33,043 nucleotides of DNA from Pseudomonadota bacterium (GTDB lineage Bacteria > Pseudomonadota > Alphaproteobacteria > Sphingomonadales > Sphingomonadaceae). How positions within the stretch are numbered: the first letter of the stretch is position 1; every line of letters starts with the position of its first letter. A model generated the notes under the pieces. That model had not been told where the DNA came from and did no database searches. It was given only the letters and a program-made list of their open reading frames with translations. Positions 7,837-15,273 of this stretch are shown here, piece after piece. The stretch covers positions 1 through 33,043 of the forward strand of contig JAKPHK010000122.1 of the NCBI GenBank assembly GCA_029550345.1. Reading direction: 5' to 3'. Position numbers and translations under genes: made by a program.

Positions 7837-9491
7837 CGCCGGAGCCACCGGCTGAGCCGCGCCCACAGACCGGACGGACGCTGATCCGGCAAGGGCGGGA
7901 CTGCGGCTTGGGCTGCGGCAGCGGCTTCTTCGGCATCCTCCAGCCACCCGATCCCGAAGCACCAGACCGGTCCTTCGGGAAGGGTCTGCGCTTTTGGCGT
8001 GGCTGGCGCGGGAGCCTCCAGCTCGATGCTTTCCGAAACCGCTGGCGAGGCGACCAGCGCCTTAAGCCGCTCCTGCAGATCGTTATCAAGCAGGGTGAAG
8101 CCCGGCTGAGATGCCGCCGAATCCGCCGGGAATGCGGCGATGACAGGTTCATCTGGCTCGATCCGCGGCAGGCGCTCACCGAACGGCTTGGGCTGGCCCG
8201 CCTCAGCCGGAGCAGGATTGACCGGTGCTTCGATCGGCGCATCGACCGGCTGCACTTCCGGCTCGGCCAGTTCGGGCGTCGGTGCGCTGACGACCTGGGG
8301 CAGATCGACCGGCGGGACAGGCTGTTCCGGTTCGGACACCGCGCCGCGATCCACGACTGAGCCTGCGTCGGGCTCCGGCAGATCGTCCCAATCATCCCAA
8401 TCGGTTGCATCAGCCGGGGCTGACGGCGGCGGATCGCCATCGCGCGGCCCCAGCATATCCCGAAAATCCCAGGCTGGCTTATGCGGCCGTTTGGCCATCA
8501 GCGGGCCGCCTGGCATCGGGACGATCCCGTTCGCATCCGGTTCGGCAGAGAGCGCGGCGGGGCGTTCCTCTTGCCGTGTCGGCGGGGCGGGTTCGTCGCG
8601 GCCCGACAGGTTGCGCAGGTTGGCATTGCGCAGCGCGGTTTCCTCAGCCGTTTCATCCAGCACCAGCACCGCACGTTTGCGGGCACGGGGGATGCCGGTG
8701 ACGAGCAGCGAGCTGTAACGCGGGCCCGGAACACCCTGGCCCAGGGGGATTTCGTCTTCCTCGGCCGCTTCCGCAGCCTTGAGCACATCGGCCGGCATCC
8801 CGACGATCGGCGCATCGAAATAGGGATAGACCCCATTGCTGCCCGCCATCACGCAAACCGGACGCGGCAGGCCATCGCGGGCAATTCGCTCACCAACGGC
8901 CTTGACCAGCAATGCCGAGAGCAGACACGCGCCCAGCGATCCGGCGCGAATTTCCTCTTCATCGGGCTCTTCGCTGTCCAGCAGGCGACCCTCAAGCGCG
9001 GCCAGGGCGCCGTGCAGATCGTCGATCCCTGCAAGCGAGAGCACATCGTCGCTCGCCTCGCCTTCATCGGCCCAGGTGCATCCGTGATAGGAGTAGCCGT
9101 CGAGAAGATCGGCGCGGGCGCTTTGCGAAAACGGAAAGGCGCGATCGGTGAAATAGGCGGTTTCGAGCAGCGGCCGCAGCCTGCCATCGAAATCGGGGGC
9201 GGGCAGGTCTTCCCCGGGCCAGCCGAATGCGATGGTCAGAGCGGTAATCGGCCAGCCGGGTTGGTCGCGGCGCGCAATCGCCTCACCAAGGCTTTCCCAG
9301 CCGACCAGCTCGAAATCCGATGATTGAACGGTGAGGAAACGCGCGGGCAGGATTTTTCCGGGCCCGGCATAAGGTTCCAGCAGGCTGCGCAGCTTATCGA
9401 TCGCTTCGGCAGGCTTGCCTTGACGCAGGCGACCTTCGATCACCCGGCGAAAGGTTTCTTCATTCAGCCCGTCGACTGCGATTGTTGTCAC
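7824..9491 (-). CDS. Unknown 555-residue protein with acidic, Pro-rich middle
   Basis: I do not recognise this family. The N-terminal part (about 1-310) looks folded: a short helical start (NEETFRRVIEGRLRQGKPAEAI), a Trp-rich alternating region, then a segment with GSNGVYPYFDAPIVG and a helical DETAEETALRNANLRNLSG. Residues about 315-500 are low complexity, rich in Pro, Ala, Glu and Asp, with a WDDWDD repeat, and are probably disordered. The end is basic and amphipathic (LWARLSRWLRRQPL) and could touch a membrane or nucleic acid. There is no signal peptide or transmembrane helix. Codon use and GC match the neighbours. The stop lies 13 bases inside the convergent acyl-CoA ligase gene. Confidence 0.8.
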   Translation of the reverse strand: MTTIAVDGLNEETFRRVIEGRLRQGKPAEAIDKLRSLLEPYAGPGKILPARFLTVQSSDFELVGWESLGEAIARRDQPGWPITALTIAFGWPGEDLPAPDFDGRLRPLLETAYFTDRAFPFSQSARADLLDGYSYHGCTWADEGEASDDVLSLAGIDDLHGALAALEGRLLDSEEPDEEEIRAGSLGACLLSALLVKAVGERIARDGLPRPVCVMAGSNGVYPYFDAPIVGMPADVLKAAEAAEEDEIPLGQGVPGPRYSSLLVTGIPRARKRAVLVLDETAEETALRNANLRNLSGRDEPAPPTRQEERPAALSAEPDANGIVPMPGGPLMAKRPHKPAWDFRDMLGPRDGDPPPSAPADATDWDDWDDLPEPDAGSVVDRGAVSEPEQPVPPVDLPQVVSAPTPELAEPEVQPVDAPIEAPVNPAPAEAGQPKPFGERLPRIEPDEPVIAAFPADSAASQPGFTLLDNDLQERLKALVASPAVSESIELEAPAPATPKAQTLPEGPVWCFGIGWLEDAEEAAAAAQAAVPPLPDQRPSGLWARLSRWLRRQPL

Positions 9492-9600
9492 TGCGGGTTC
9501 CCCAGCTCTGCTTGCCAGGGGCTTATGCCCGCAATGGTTGATTTGAGGTTACGAACCCGGCGATTCAATCAGCCGTGCCGATGCGGGCCCGACTCAAACG

Positions 9601-9649
9601 AAAAGGGCTGGCGCCAGCAGTGGTCCACACCCGCCGGCACCAGCCCTTA
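9601..9649 (-). terminator. Rho-independent terminator of the small lipoprotein gene
   Basis: AAGGGCTGGCGCC (9603-9615) pairs with GGCACCAGCCCTT (9636-9648), allowing one G-U pair. On the minus strand the 3' arm is followed by TTTTCGTTT. It lies 19 bases after the stop of the lipoprotein gene and separates it from the 555-residue gene downstream. Confidence 0.8.
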
Positions 9650-9667
9650 GATCGCTTAGGAAAAAGC

Positions 9668-9853
9668 TTACTTGGCTTCTTCGGTAGCCGCAGCGTCGGT
9701 AGCAGCACCGGCGTCTTCCGAAGCAGCAGCCGAAGCGTCGGTCGCAGCAGCGGTTTCTTCGGTGGTCGGAGCAGCTTCTTCCTTCTTTTCACCGCAAGCG
9801 GCGACGGCGAGCGAGCCAGCCGCGATGGCGGCGAACAGAGCAATCTTCTTCAT
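9668..9853 (-). CDS. Tiny low-complexity lipoprotein
   Basis: A 61-residue protein starting at the ATG at 9853; the open frame extends upstream but the signal sequence begins here. MKKIALFAAIAAGSLAVAAC is a lipoprotein signal with lipobox AVAAC (Cys20). The mature part is 41 residues almost wholly of Ala, Glu, Thr, Ser and Asp (GEKKEEAAPTTEETAAATDA and similar), acidic and likely disordered. It has its own terminator at 9601-9649, which supports a separate, perhaps abundant, transcript. Small entericidin-like or spacer lipoproteins look alike, but no function is assigned. Confidence 0.8.
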   Translation of the reverse strand: MKKIALFAAIAAGSLAVAACGEKKEEAAPTTEETAAATDASAAASEDAGAATDAAATEEAK

Positions 9854-9964
9854 TGGGAATCCCCTTGTGTTAACCCTTGCCCGCCAAGGACGAGCGAAGC
9901 GCGGTTTGCCCGGTTCTTTCGCAATTGTCGATTCCCAAAATTGCAACAAAGCGTCCAGAAACGC

Positions 9965-10492
9965 TCAGGCCGCCTCTTTTTCCACCCATTCGGGGAAGAA
10001 ACTGGGCGCTCTGGCCGACCAACCGGGCGCCGTGGCTGCGGCTTCGCTGATCGATTGCAGCAGGTGCTTGCGTTTCTCGGGCCGGATTTGCGGCAAGGCC
10101 GCAGCCGCGCAGAAGGCGCTGGGAAGGAAGGGGCGCACCCCCGGACCCAGCAGACGCTCGTAAAGGAAACGGAATGCCGAAAAACAGGTCAGGCGCTCCT
10201 GCGCAAGGTCGAAAGCCGCAATCCGGACCAGTTTGCCGATGAAGTTTTCAAGCGATTCGAAGCCGGTTTCCTCCGGAACGGTCCCGCGCAGCCGCTTCAG
10301 TTCCTGATAGACGACGTACTGGCTGCGGATCGACGCGGTTTCCGCGGCATCGCGCGCCCACAGCTTGAATGCATCCTGGCGCCCCAGCCCGACATCGAGG
10401 CTGCGCTTGATATAGCGCTGCTCACACGGAGTGAAACTCGCAAATTCGCGCAGTTCGGCGATGGTCAGCGAAGCAGTGGTGGTGTTGGCCAT
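9965..10492 (-). CDS. Unknown 175-residue helical protein
   Basis: I do not recognise a family. The protein starts MANTTTASLTIAELREF and is predicted mostly helical, with three Cys residues (FTPCEQRY, RLTCFSAF, SAFCAAAA), many aromatic residues and no signal peptide or transmembrane segment. The last 25 residues are more polar (APSFFPEWVEKEAA). GC and codon use match the neighbours and the frame is clean, so it is probably real. A palindrome with TTAACC half sites lies about 40 bases upstream of the start. It stands alone between the lipoprotein gene and thiS-thiG. Confidence 0.75.
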   Translation of the reverse strand: MANTTTASLTIAELREFASFTPCEQRYIKRSLDVGLGRQDAFKLWARDAAETASIRSQYVVYQELKRLRGTVPEETGFESLENFIGKLVRIAAFDLAQERLTCFSAFRFLYERLLGPGVRPFLPSAFCAAAALPQIRPEKRKHLLQSISEAAATAPGWSARAPSFFPEWVEKEAA

Positions 10493-10532
10493 GGTCTTGC
10501 CCCTGGATTGGTTGGGGCAAGATCATCAGAAT

Positions 10533-10555
10533 ATGGTAACCATCCGGTTAACCAT
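10533..10555. promoter_or_regulatory. Inverted repeat with TTAACC half sites (candidate operator)
   Basis: ATGGTAACC (10533-10541) and GGTTAACCAT (10546-10555) are inverted around ATCC, with one base missing in the left arm. It lies 41 bases upstream of the 175-residue gene start, next to a TATTCT that could be its -10 on the minus strand. The TTAACC halves resemble CtrA half sites of alphaproteobacteria, but the spacing is eight rather than seven bases. Confidence 0.4.
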
Positions 10556-10560
10556 GGCGG

Positions 10561-11541
10561 CTAAATCAGCCCTGCCAGCGGGCTGGAGGGATCCGCGTAT
10601 TTGCGGGTCGCCATCCGCCCCGAAAGATAGGCGTGGCGCCCGGCCTCGACCGCCAGTTTCATCGCCTTGGCCATCCGCAGCGGGTCCTTTGCCTCGGCGA
10701 TCGCGGTGTTCATCAGCACCCCGTCACAGCCCAGCTCCATCGCCACGGCGGCATCGCTGGCGGTCCCGACCCCGGCATCGACCAGCACCGGCACGCTGGC
10801 CCCTTCAACGATCAGGCGGATCGTGACCCGGTTCTGGATGCCCAGACCCGAGCCGATCGGCGCACCCAGCGGCATGACCGCCACCGCGCCGGCACTTTCC
10901 AGCTGCTTGGCTGCGATCGGATCATCGACGCAATAGACCATCGGCAGGAAGCCTTCCCCTGCCAGCACTTCGCAGGCCTTCAGGGTCTCGCGCATATCGG
11001 GGTAAAGCGTGCGCACCTCACCCAGCACTTCCAGCTTCACCAGATCCCAACCACCCGCCTCACGCGCCAGGCGGAGGGTGCGGATCGCCTCTTCGGCGGT
11101 GAAGCACCCGGCCGTGTTCGGCAGGTAGGTGATCTTCTTGGGATCGATGAAGTCGGTCAGCATCGGTGCCTTCGGGTCAGAGACATTGACCCGGCGCACC
11201 GCAACCGTGACGATTTCCGCGCCCGACGCCTCAAGCGCGGCGGCGTTTTGCGCAAAATCCTTGTACTTGCCGGTTCCGACGATCAGCCGTGAGCGGAAGG
11301 TTCTGCCCGCCACCGTCCAAGTGTCATCGCCCTGCCCGCCGCCGACAAAGTGCACGATTTCAAGCACATCGCCGTCGCCCAGGGTCACGGCATCCAGGGT
11401 TGAGCGCGGCACGATCTCGCCATTGCGTTCAACCGCGACCTTCGCGGGATCGAGTTCAAGGCTGCGGACAAGCGCGGCAAGCGAGCCGGATGCGGCCTGG
11501 CGGGGTTCACCATTGAGAGTGATGGAAAGCGAAGCAGTCAT
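10561..11541 (-). CDS. thiG: Fused sulfur carrier ThiS and thiazole synthase ThiG
   Basis: A 326-residue two-domain protein. Residues 1-69 are a ThiS-like ubiquitin fold ending in FVGGG, the glycine tail that normally carries the thiocarboxylate. Residues about 72-326 are ThiG, which builds thiazole phosphate from deoxyxylulose phosphate, dehydroglycine and ThiS sulfur. ThiG motifs: [13 protein letters not shown], the catalytic Lys in [27 protein letters not shown], and [20 protein letters not shown]. The ATG at 11541 is preferred to the in-frame GTG three codons upstream. It begins 16 bases after the MerC-like gene on the same strand, so the two may be co-transcribed. No thiamine riboswitch fits in that gap. 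Confidence 0.95.
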   Translation of the reverse strand: MTASLSITLNGEPRQAASGSLAALVRSLELDPAKVAVERNGEIVPRSTLDAVTLGDGDVLEIVHFVGGGQGDDTWTVAGRTFRSRLIVGTGKYKDFAQNAAALEASGAEIVTVAVRRVNVSDPKAPMLTDFIDPKKITYLPNTAGCFTAEEAIRTLRLAREAGGWDLVKLEVLGEVRTLYPDMRETLKACEVLAGEGFLPMVYCVDDPIAAKQLESAGAVAVMPLGAPIGSGLGIQNRVTIRLIVEGASVPVLVDAGVGTASDAAVAMELGCDGVLMNTAIAEAKDPLRMAKAMKLAVEAGRHAYLSGRMATRKYADPSSPLAGLI

Positions 11542-11557
11542 GCCCCGCACTTAGCGA

Positions 11558-11929
11558 TCAATCGCCCAACCGCAAATTGCTAAGGTGCGCCCAGCCCAGC
11601 AGCGCCACGCCAAAAATCGTCAGCACCGCTTCAACGCTTGAGTGGCCGAAGAACAGCGCGCCCATCATCAGGCCCAGGCCAACACCGCCGAGCTGCATCG
11701 GACGCGGATCACCATGGCGCAGAACACCCACGCCCAGTGTGACCGTGCCAACCAGGATTGCGAGGACCAGGCCAACTTCATGGATCGCGGGATCGAGCAG
11801 GAACTCACCGCCCAGACCCAAGCCGGCGACCAGCAGCAATCCGGCGATGCAGTGCAGCGCGCAAAGCCCCGAGAGGAGCACGCCGAACCGATCCAGCCGG
11901 TTGCGAATCAGGACCATTGTGTCTGCCAT
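11558..11929 (-). CDS. MerC-domain membrane protein
   Basis: A 123-residue protein from the ATG at 11929 (MADTMVLIRNRLDRFG), preceded by GGGG; an ATG four codons earlier is possible. It has about four transmembrane segments. The first contains LLSGLCALHCIAGLLL, the Cys-containing motif of the MerC family; the C-terminus ends HLSNLRLGD. MerC proteins transport mercuric ions in mer operons, but there is no merR, merA or merT here. Chromosomal relatives in sphingomonads are therefore better viewed as general metal-related membrane proteins. A perfect 11-base palindrome lies just upstream. thiS-thiG follows after 16 bases. Confidence 0.8.
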   Translation of the reverse strand: MADTMVLIRNRLDRFGVLLSGLCALHCIAGLLLVAGLGLGGEFLLDPAIHEVGLVLAILVGTVTLGVGVLRHGDPRPMQLGGVGLGLMMGALFFGHSSVEAVLTIFGVALLGWAHLSNLRLGD

Positions 11930-11950
11930 TGCGGGGCCCATGTATGTGAT

Positions 11951-11961
11951 GATGTAACATC
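11951..11961. promoter_or_regulatory. Palindrome upstream of the MerC-like gene
   Basis: GATGTAACATC is a perfect inverted repeat with an odd centre, 21 bases upstream of the MerC-like start and about 70 upstream of ctaA. Outer bases TGA and TCA also mirror each other. It could be an operator, for example for a Fur-family metal regulator, but no regulator gene is next to it. Confidence 0.35.
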
Positions 11962-12032
11962 GTTCAACCCCTGCGTCGCGATTTGCAGGAAACGGCTTGC
12001 GCTTTGGCGTGCTTGTCAGCACTAGCACGGCC

Positions 12033-13109
12033 ATGAACGCTCCCGTTTCTTCGCAGCTGCCGGGCCGTCCGCTCGCCCTTGCCCGCTGGTTGTTCGCCGT
12101 CGCAGCCCTGATCGTTGCTGTGGTCGTGGTTGGTGGGATCACCCGTCTGACCGAATCCGGGCTTTCCATCACTGAATGGAAACCCGTGACCGGTGTGATC
12201 CCCCCGCTCAACGAAGCCCAGTGGCAGGCCGAATTCGCCGCCTATCGGCAGATCCCGCAATATATTGAGGTCAACGGTCCGGCCGGGATGACTCTGGCCG
12301 ACTATAAGTTCATCTATTTCTGGGAGTGGTTCCATCGCTTCCTGGTGCGGATGGGGCTGGGTATGGTCTTTGTCGTGCCGCTGGTCTGGTTCTGGCTGCG
12401 CGGCGCGATTCCGGCCGGATACAAGCCGCGCCTTATCGGGCTGCTGGCATTGGGCCTGCTGCAGGGCGTGGTCGGCTGGTGGATGGTGAAATCTGGCCTG
12501 CATGGCGCCGCCGATACCAAGGTCAGCCACTTGCGCCTGGCGGTCCACCTTTCGCTGGCGCTGAGCGCACTGGGCTATGCGGTCTGGACTGCGCTTGATC
12601 TGCGCGCCCTTGCCCGCGGCGCGGCTCCGGCCCGGCTCACCCGGTTCGGCGCGCTGATCATCGCGGCGCTGGCGGTGCAGCTGATTTATGGCGCGCTGGT
12701 TGCCGGGATGCGGGCCGGGCACGTATCGGGCGGAGGCTGGTTCTACTGGGGTTCGTGGCCGCTGATGCAGGGGCAGTTCTATCCGGCGGGGGTCGATTGG
12801 TCTGCCGGCCTTCTGCATGGCCTGACCGGCGATCCCTATCTGGTGCATTTCATCCACCGTTGGTGGGCCTGGGTGGTGGTGGCGCTGCTGATCGTGCTGG
12901 CGCGGCGGATCAGGGCGCGGGCAAGAGCGGTTTCGATCGCGATTCACAGCGCTTTCGGCACCCAGATCCTGCTTGGCATCGCCACGGTGTGGAGCGGCAT
13001 CGCGCTGTGGCTGGCGGCAGCCCATCAGCTTACCGGGGCGCTGGTCCTGGTCACTGCCATCTGGGGCGTTCACAAGCTGGGAAGCCAAGGCACTGATCTG
13101 AAAGGATGA
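12033..13109 (+). CDS. ctaA: Heme A synthase (CtaA/Cox15)
   Basis: A 358-residue integral membrane enzyme that converts heme O to heme A for aa3-type cytochrome oxidase. About eight transmembrane helices are visible. Typical motifs: VVVVGGITRLTESGLSITEW near the N-terminus, FIYFWEWFHRFLVRMGLG (first His site), HLRLAVHLSLALS, HFIHRWWAWVV and HQLTGALVL carrying the remaining heme-ligand His residues. Length and order fit the alphaproteobacterial Cox15 type. The ATG at 12033 (MNAPVSS) is preferred to a TTG 12 codons upstream. It is divergent from the MerC-like gene. Oxidase subunit genes are not in the window. Confidence 0.96.
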   Translation: MNAPVSSQLPGRPLALARWLFAVAALIVAVVVVGGITRLTESGLSITEWKPVTGVIPPLNEAQWQAEFAAYRQIPQYIEVNGPAGMTLADYKFIYFWEWFHRFLVRMGLGMVFVVPLVWFWLRGAIPAGYKPRLIGLLALGLLQGVVGWWMVKSGLHGAADTKVSHLRLAVHLSLALSALGYAVWTALDLRALARGAAPARLTRFGALIIAALAVQLIYGALVAGMRAGHVSGGGWFYWGSWPLMQGQFYPAGVDWSAGLLHGLTGDPYLVHFIHRWWAWVVVALLIVLARRIRARARAVSIAIHSAFGTQILLGIATVWSGIALWLAAAHQLTGALVLVTAIWGVHKLGSQGTDLKG

Positions 13110-13378
13110 GTGCGTTTGATCAGGGCGAATGCCACTCCCGCGCATGATTCCTGACCAGAGCCACCTCCGTAGAAATGCTTGACGAGACAGCCTTTGCCTG
13201 CACCAATGGTTGCCGCCCGTTGAAACCGCTCCCCCCACGGCTGGGCAGGCCGAAACGGCAGAGGAGACCGGAGTGCATACCAAGACCGAAGCCGCGATGC
13301 GCAGTTGCGCCGATTCGCGCCTAGGCTTGCCGCATATCCGCCCGGGTATGGCATCCAGCAATGTCAGGAATTTGCGCC

Positions 13379-14110
13379 ATGGGTAGGCGGGCAATCATGC
13401 TGGCGGGCGTGGCGGCGATGGTGTCCGTTGCATTTGGCCAGGCCCTTGCCGGGACCACAATCGAGGCTGAAATTGCCCGGTTTTCCCCGCCCCTGACCCC
13501 ACTGGTCCTGACCCGCAGCGTGGTTCGGGTCCTGGCCGATGGCAAGGAAATCGTGGTGACAAGGCGTTATGCCGTGCAATTCATTCCCGAAGCCGATGGC
13601 TATCGGCTTGAGGGCCACCAGATTTCCGCGACCGTCGATGCGCCGCCGGTTCTGGCCCGGATGGCTGAAATGGAACGGAACCGGATCGATAATGATCTGT
13701 TTCCGGCCCGCCTCGATGCCCAAGGCATGATTCGCGAGACCAGTCAGGCGAAGCCCGATTCGGCATTTCGCGCCGCGGCCGTGAATCAGGGCGGAGCGAT
13801 CATCGCGGCCGCACCGATGCCTGAGGGCGCAAAGCGCGAACGACTGGCCGGACTGGCGCAGGTCGGCGGATCGTCCGTGCAGTCGGTCTGGCCGCAGTTC
13901 CTGTTCAACCCCGGCCCACAGGAACGGGTGGAGCGACGGTCTGTCCAGCTGTCGGACGGTAAGGTCGGCGAGGTTGAAGTGCGCTTCAAGGCCACCGGGC
14001 TTATGCCTGGCGGGCTCCCAGGGCGGGCCGAACGGCAGGTCATCACCAGGCTCGCGGGGACCAGCCGGTTGAACCGTGAAATCTGGACGATTTCGCCCGC
14101 TACGCCTTGA
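13379..14110 (+). CDS. Secreted protein of unknown function
   Basis: A 243-residue protein from the ATG at 13379 (MGRRAIMLAGVAAMVSVAFG) with a signal peptide, cleavage probably after AGQALAG or nearby; an in-frame ATG at 13361 would add six residues. The mature part (TTIEAEIARFSPPLTPLVLT onward) seems beta-rich: VVTRRYAVQFIPEADGYRLEGHQ, then a region with FPARLDAQGMIRET, and at the end VEVRFKATGLMPG. It has no Cys in the mature chain. I do not recognise a family. The 269 bases before it (13110-13378) show no gene, terminator or convincing promoter beyond a weak TTGACG at 13179. Confidence 0.75.
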   Translation: MGRRAIMLAGVAAMVSVAFGQALAGTTIEAEIARFSPPLTPLVLTRSVVRVLADGKEIVVTRRYAVQFIPEADGYRLEGHQISATVDAPPVLARMAEMERNRIDNDLFPARLDAQGMIRETSQAKPDSAFRAAAVNQGGAIIAAAPMPEGAKRERLAGLAQVGGSSVQSVWPQFLFNPGPQERVERRSVQLSDGKVGEVEVRFKATGLMPGGLPGRAERQVITRLAGTSRLNREIWTISPATP

Positions 14111-14147
14111 CGGTATTATTTTACCTCTTCGCGAGGCCTCGGATTTC

Positions 14148-14176
14148 TTGACTTTTGCAGCTCATTGAACGAATGG
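14148..14176 (+). promoter_or_regulatory. Candidate promoter of rplM-rpsI
   Basis: TTGACT (14148-14153), a 17-base spacer, then GAATGG (14171-14176). The -35 is good and the -10 weak, as often in alphaproteobacteria. It lies just upstream of the structured leader of the ribosomal protein operon. Confidence 0.35.
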
Positions 14177-14181
14177 GCCGC

Positions 14182-14217
14182 CTTCCCGCAGGTCCGGCCA
14201 GTCCGGATTCGCGGAAG
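14182..14217 (+). promoter_or_regulatory. Hairpin in the rplM 5' leader
   Basis: An outer stem CTTCCCGC/GCGGAAG (one bulged C) encloses an inner hairpin TCCGG-CCAGT-CCGGA. It ends 21 bases before the rplM start codon. L13 controls its own operon through leader RNA in several bacteria, so this may be the L13 binding structure; here that is inference. Confidence 0.45.
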
Positions 14218-14238
14218 CAACCAAGGGATTATCCAGCC

Positions 14239-14718
14239 ATGAAGGCGCTCAGCAAGCAGACCCGGTCGATCAAACCGGCCGAGGTCGAAAAGAACTGGCA
14301 TCTGATCGATGCCGAAGGACTGGTGGTCGGCCGCCTCGCCGTGATCGTCGCCAACCTCCTGCGCGGCAAGCACAAGCCGAGCTTCACCCCGCACGTCGAT
14401 TGCGGCGATCACGTTGTCGTGATCAATGCCGACAAGGTGAAGTTCACCGGCAACAAGCTCAAGCAGCAGACCTATTACAAGCACACCGGTTACGCCGGCG
14501 GGATCAAGGAAGTGACCGCTGACAAGGTGCTGGCCGGCCGCTTCCCCGAGCGTGTGCTCGAAAAGGCGGTGGAACGCATGATTCCCCGCGGGCCGCTGGG
14601 CCGCGCCCAGATGCGCGCCCTGCACCTCTACGCCGGCACCGAGCATCCGCACGGTGGCACCCAGCCGCAGCCGCTCGATGTTGCTGCCATGAACCGCAAG
14701 AACAAGGTGGGCGCGTAA
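14239..14718 (+). CDS. rplM: 50S ribosomal protein L13
   Basis: A 159-residue large-subunit protein. Starts [20 protein letters not shown], with the conserved [72 protein letters not shown] and [16 protein letters not shown]. It is somewhat longer than E. coli L13 (142), as usual in alphaproteobacteria. The upstream open frame to 14155 is leader, not coding. Its stop shares one base with the rpsI start (TAATG), the universal L13-S9 pairing. Confidence 0.98.
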   Translation: MKALSKQTRSIKPAEVEKNWHLIDAEGLVVGRLAVIVANLLRGKHKPSFTPHVDCGDHVVVINADKVKFTGNKLKQQTYYKHTGYAGGIKEVTADKVLAGRFPERVLEKAVERMIPRGPLGRAQMRALHLYAGTEHPHGGTQPQPLDVAAMNRKNKVGA

Positions 14719-15212
14719 TGTCTGAAGAAACCGTCACCGATCTCGCCGATCTCGGCACCATTGCCGAAACCCCCGCCGCTCCCTCGGCTCCGGCCGCGCC
14801 GCTGCGCGAAAAGGAAGTTGACGCCCAGGGCCGCGCCTATGCCACCGGTCGCCGCAAGGACGCCGTGGCCCGCGTGTGGATCAAGCCCGGCTCGGGCAAG
14901 GTCACCGTCAACGGCCGCGATCAGGAAGTCTATTTCGCCCGGCCGACCCTGCGCCTGGTGATCGACCAGCCGTTCCAGGTTGCCGATCGCGCCGGCCAGT
15001 ACGACGTTGTCGCCACCGTCAAGGGTGGCGGGCTTTCGGGTCAGGCCGGTGCCGTCAAGCACGGCATCGCCCAGGCTCTGGCCAAGTTCGAACCGGCCCT
15101 GCGCGGCGCGGTGAAGAGCGCCGGCTTCCTGACCCGCGACAGCCGCGTGGTTGAGCGCAAGAAGTACGGCCGGGCCAAGGCTCGCCGCAGCTTCCAGTTC
15201 TCGAAGCGTTAA
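14718..15212 (+). CDS. rpsI: 30S ribosomal protein S9
   Basis: A 164-residue small-subunit protein. The first 35 or so residues are an Ala/Pro/Glu-rich extension ([20 protein letters not shown]) common in sphingomonads. The S9 body begins at [19 protein letters not shown] and includes [35 protein letters not shown] and the basic C-terminal tail [15 protein letters not shown], which reaches the ribosomal P-site tRNA. It follows rplM with a one-base overlap and is followed by a strong terminator. Confidence 0.98.
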   Translation: MSEETVTDLADLGTIAETPAAPSAPAAPLREKEVDAQGRAYATGRRKDAVARVWIKPGSGKVTVNGRDQEVYFARPTLRLVIDQPFQVADRAGQYDVVATVKGGGLSGQAGAVKHGIAQALAKFEPALRGAVKSAGFLTRDSRVVERKKYGRAKARRSFQFSKR

Positions 15213-15238
15213 GGCTCTCCGGATTTTCGGAAAAATGG

Positions 15239-15271
15239 AAGGGGCGATCCGGCAACGGGCCGCCCTTTTCG
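15239..15271. terminator. Terminator between rpsI and the metallophosphoesterase gene
   Basis: AAGGGGCG (15239-15246) and CGCCCTT (15261-15267), with an inner CCG/CGG pairing, are followed by TTTTCGTTT on the plus strand; the opposite side has TTCCATTTTT on the minus strand. It can serve both convergent genes. Confidence 0.8.
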
Positions 15272-15273
15272 TT

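Noticed and set aside
10533..10555. Palindrome taken as terminator of thiSG
   Set aside because: It lies beyond the stop of thiSG by only a few bases but has no T run on that strand, and sits in the promoter position of the next gene.
11930..12032. Thiamine riboswitch upstream of the MerC-thiSG unit
   Set aside because: The CTGAGA/ACCC pattern of the THI element is not seen.
13110..13378. Possible cobalamin-type riboswitch because of GCCACTC near 13130
   Set aside because: The other conserved boxes of that riboswitch are missing, and the downstream gene is not a B12 gene.
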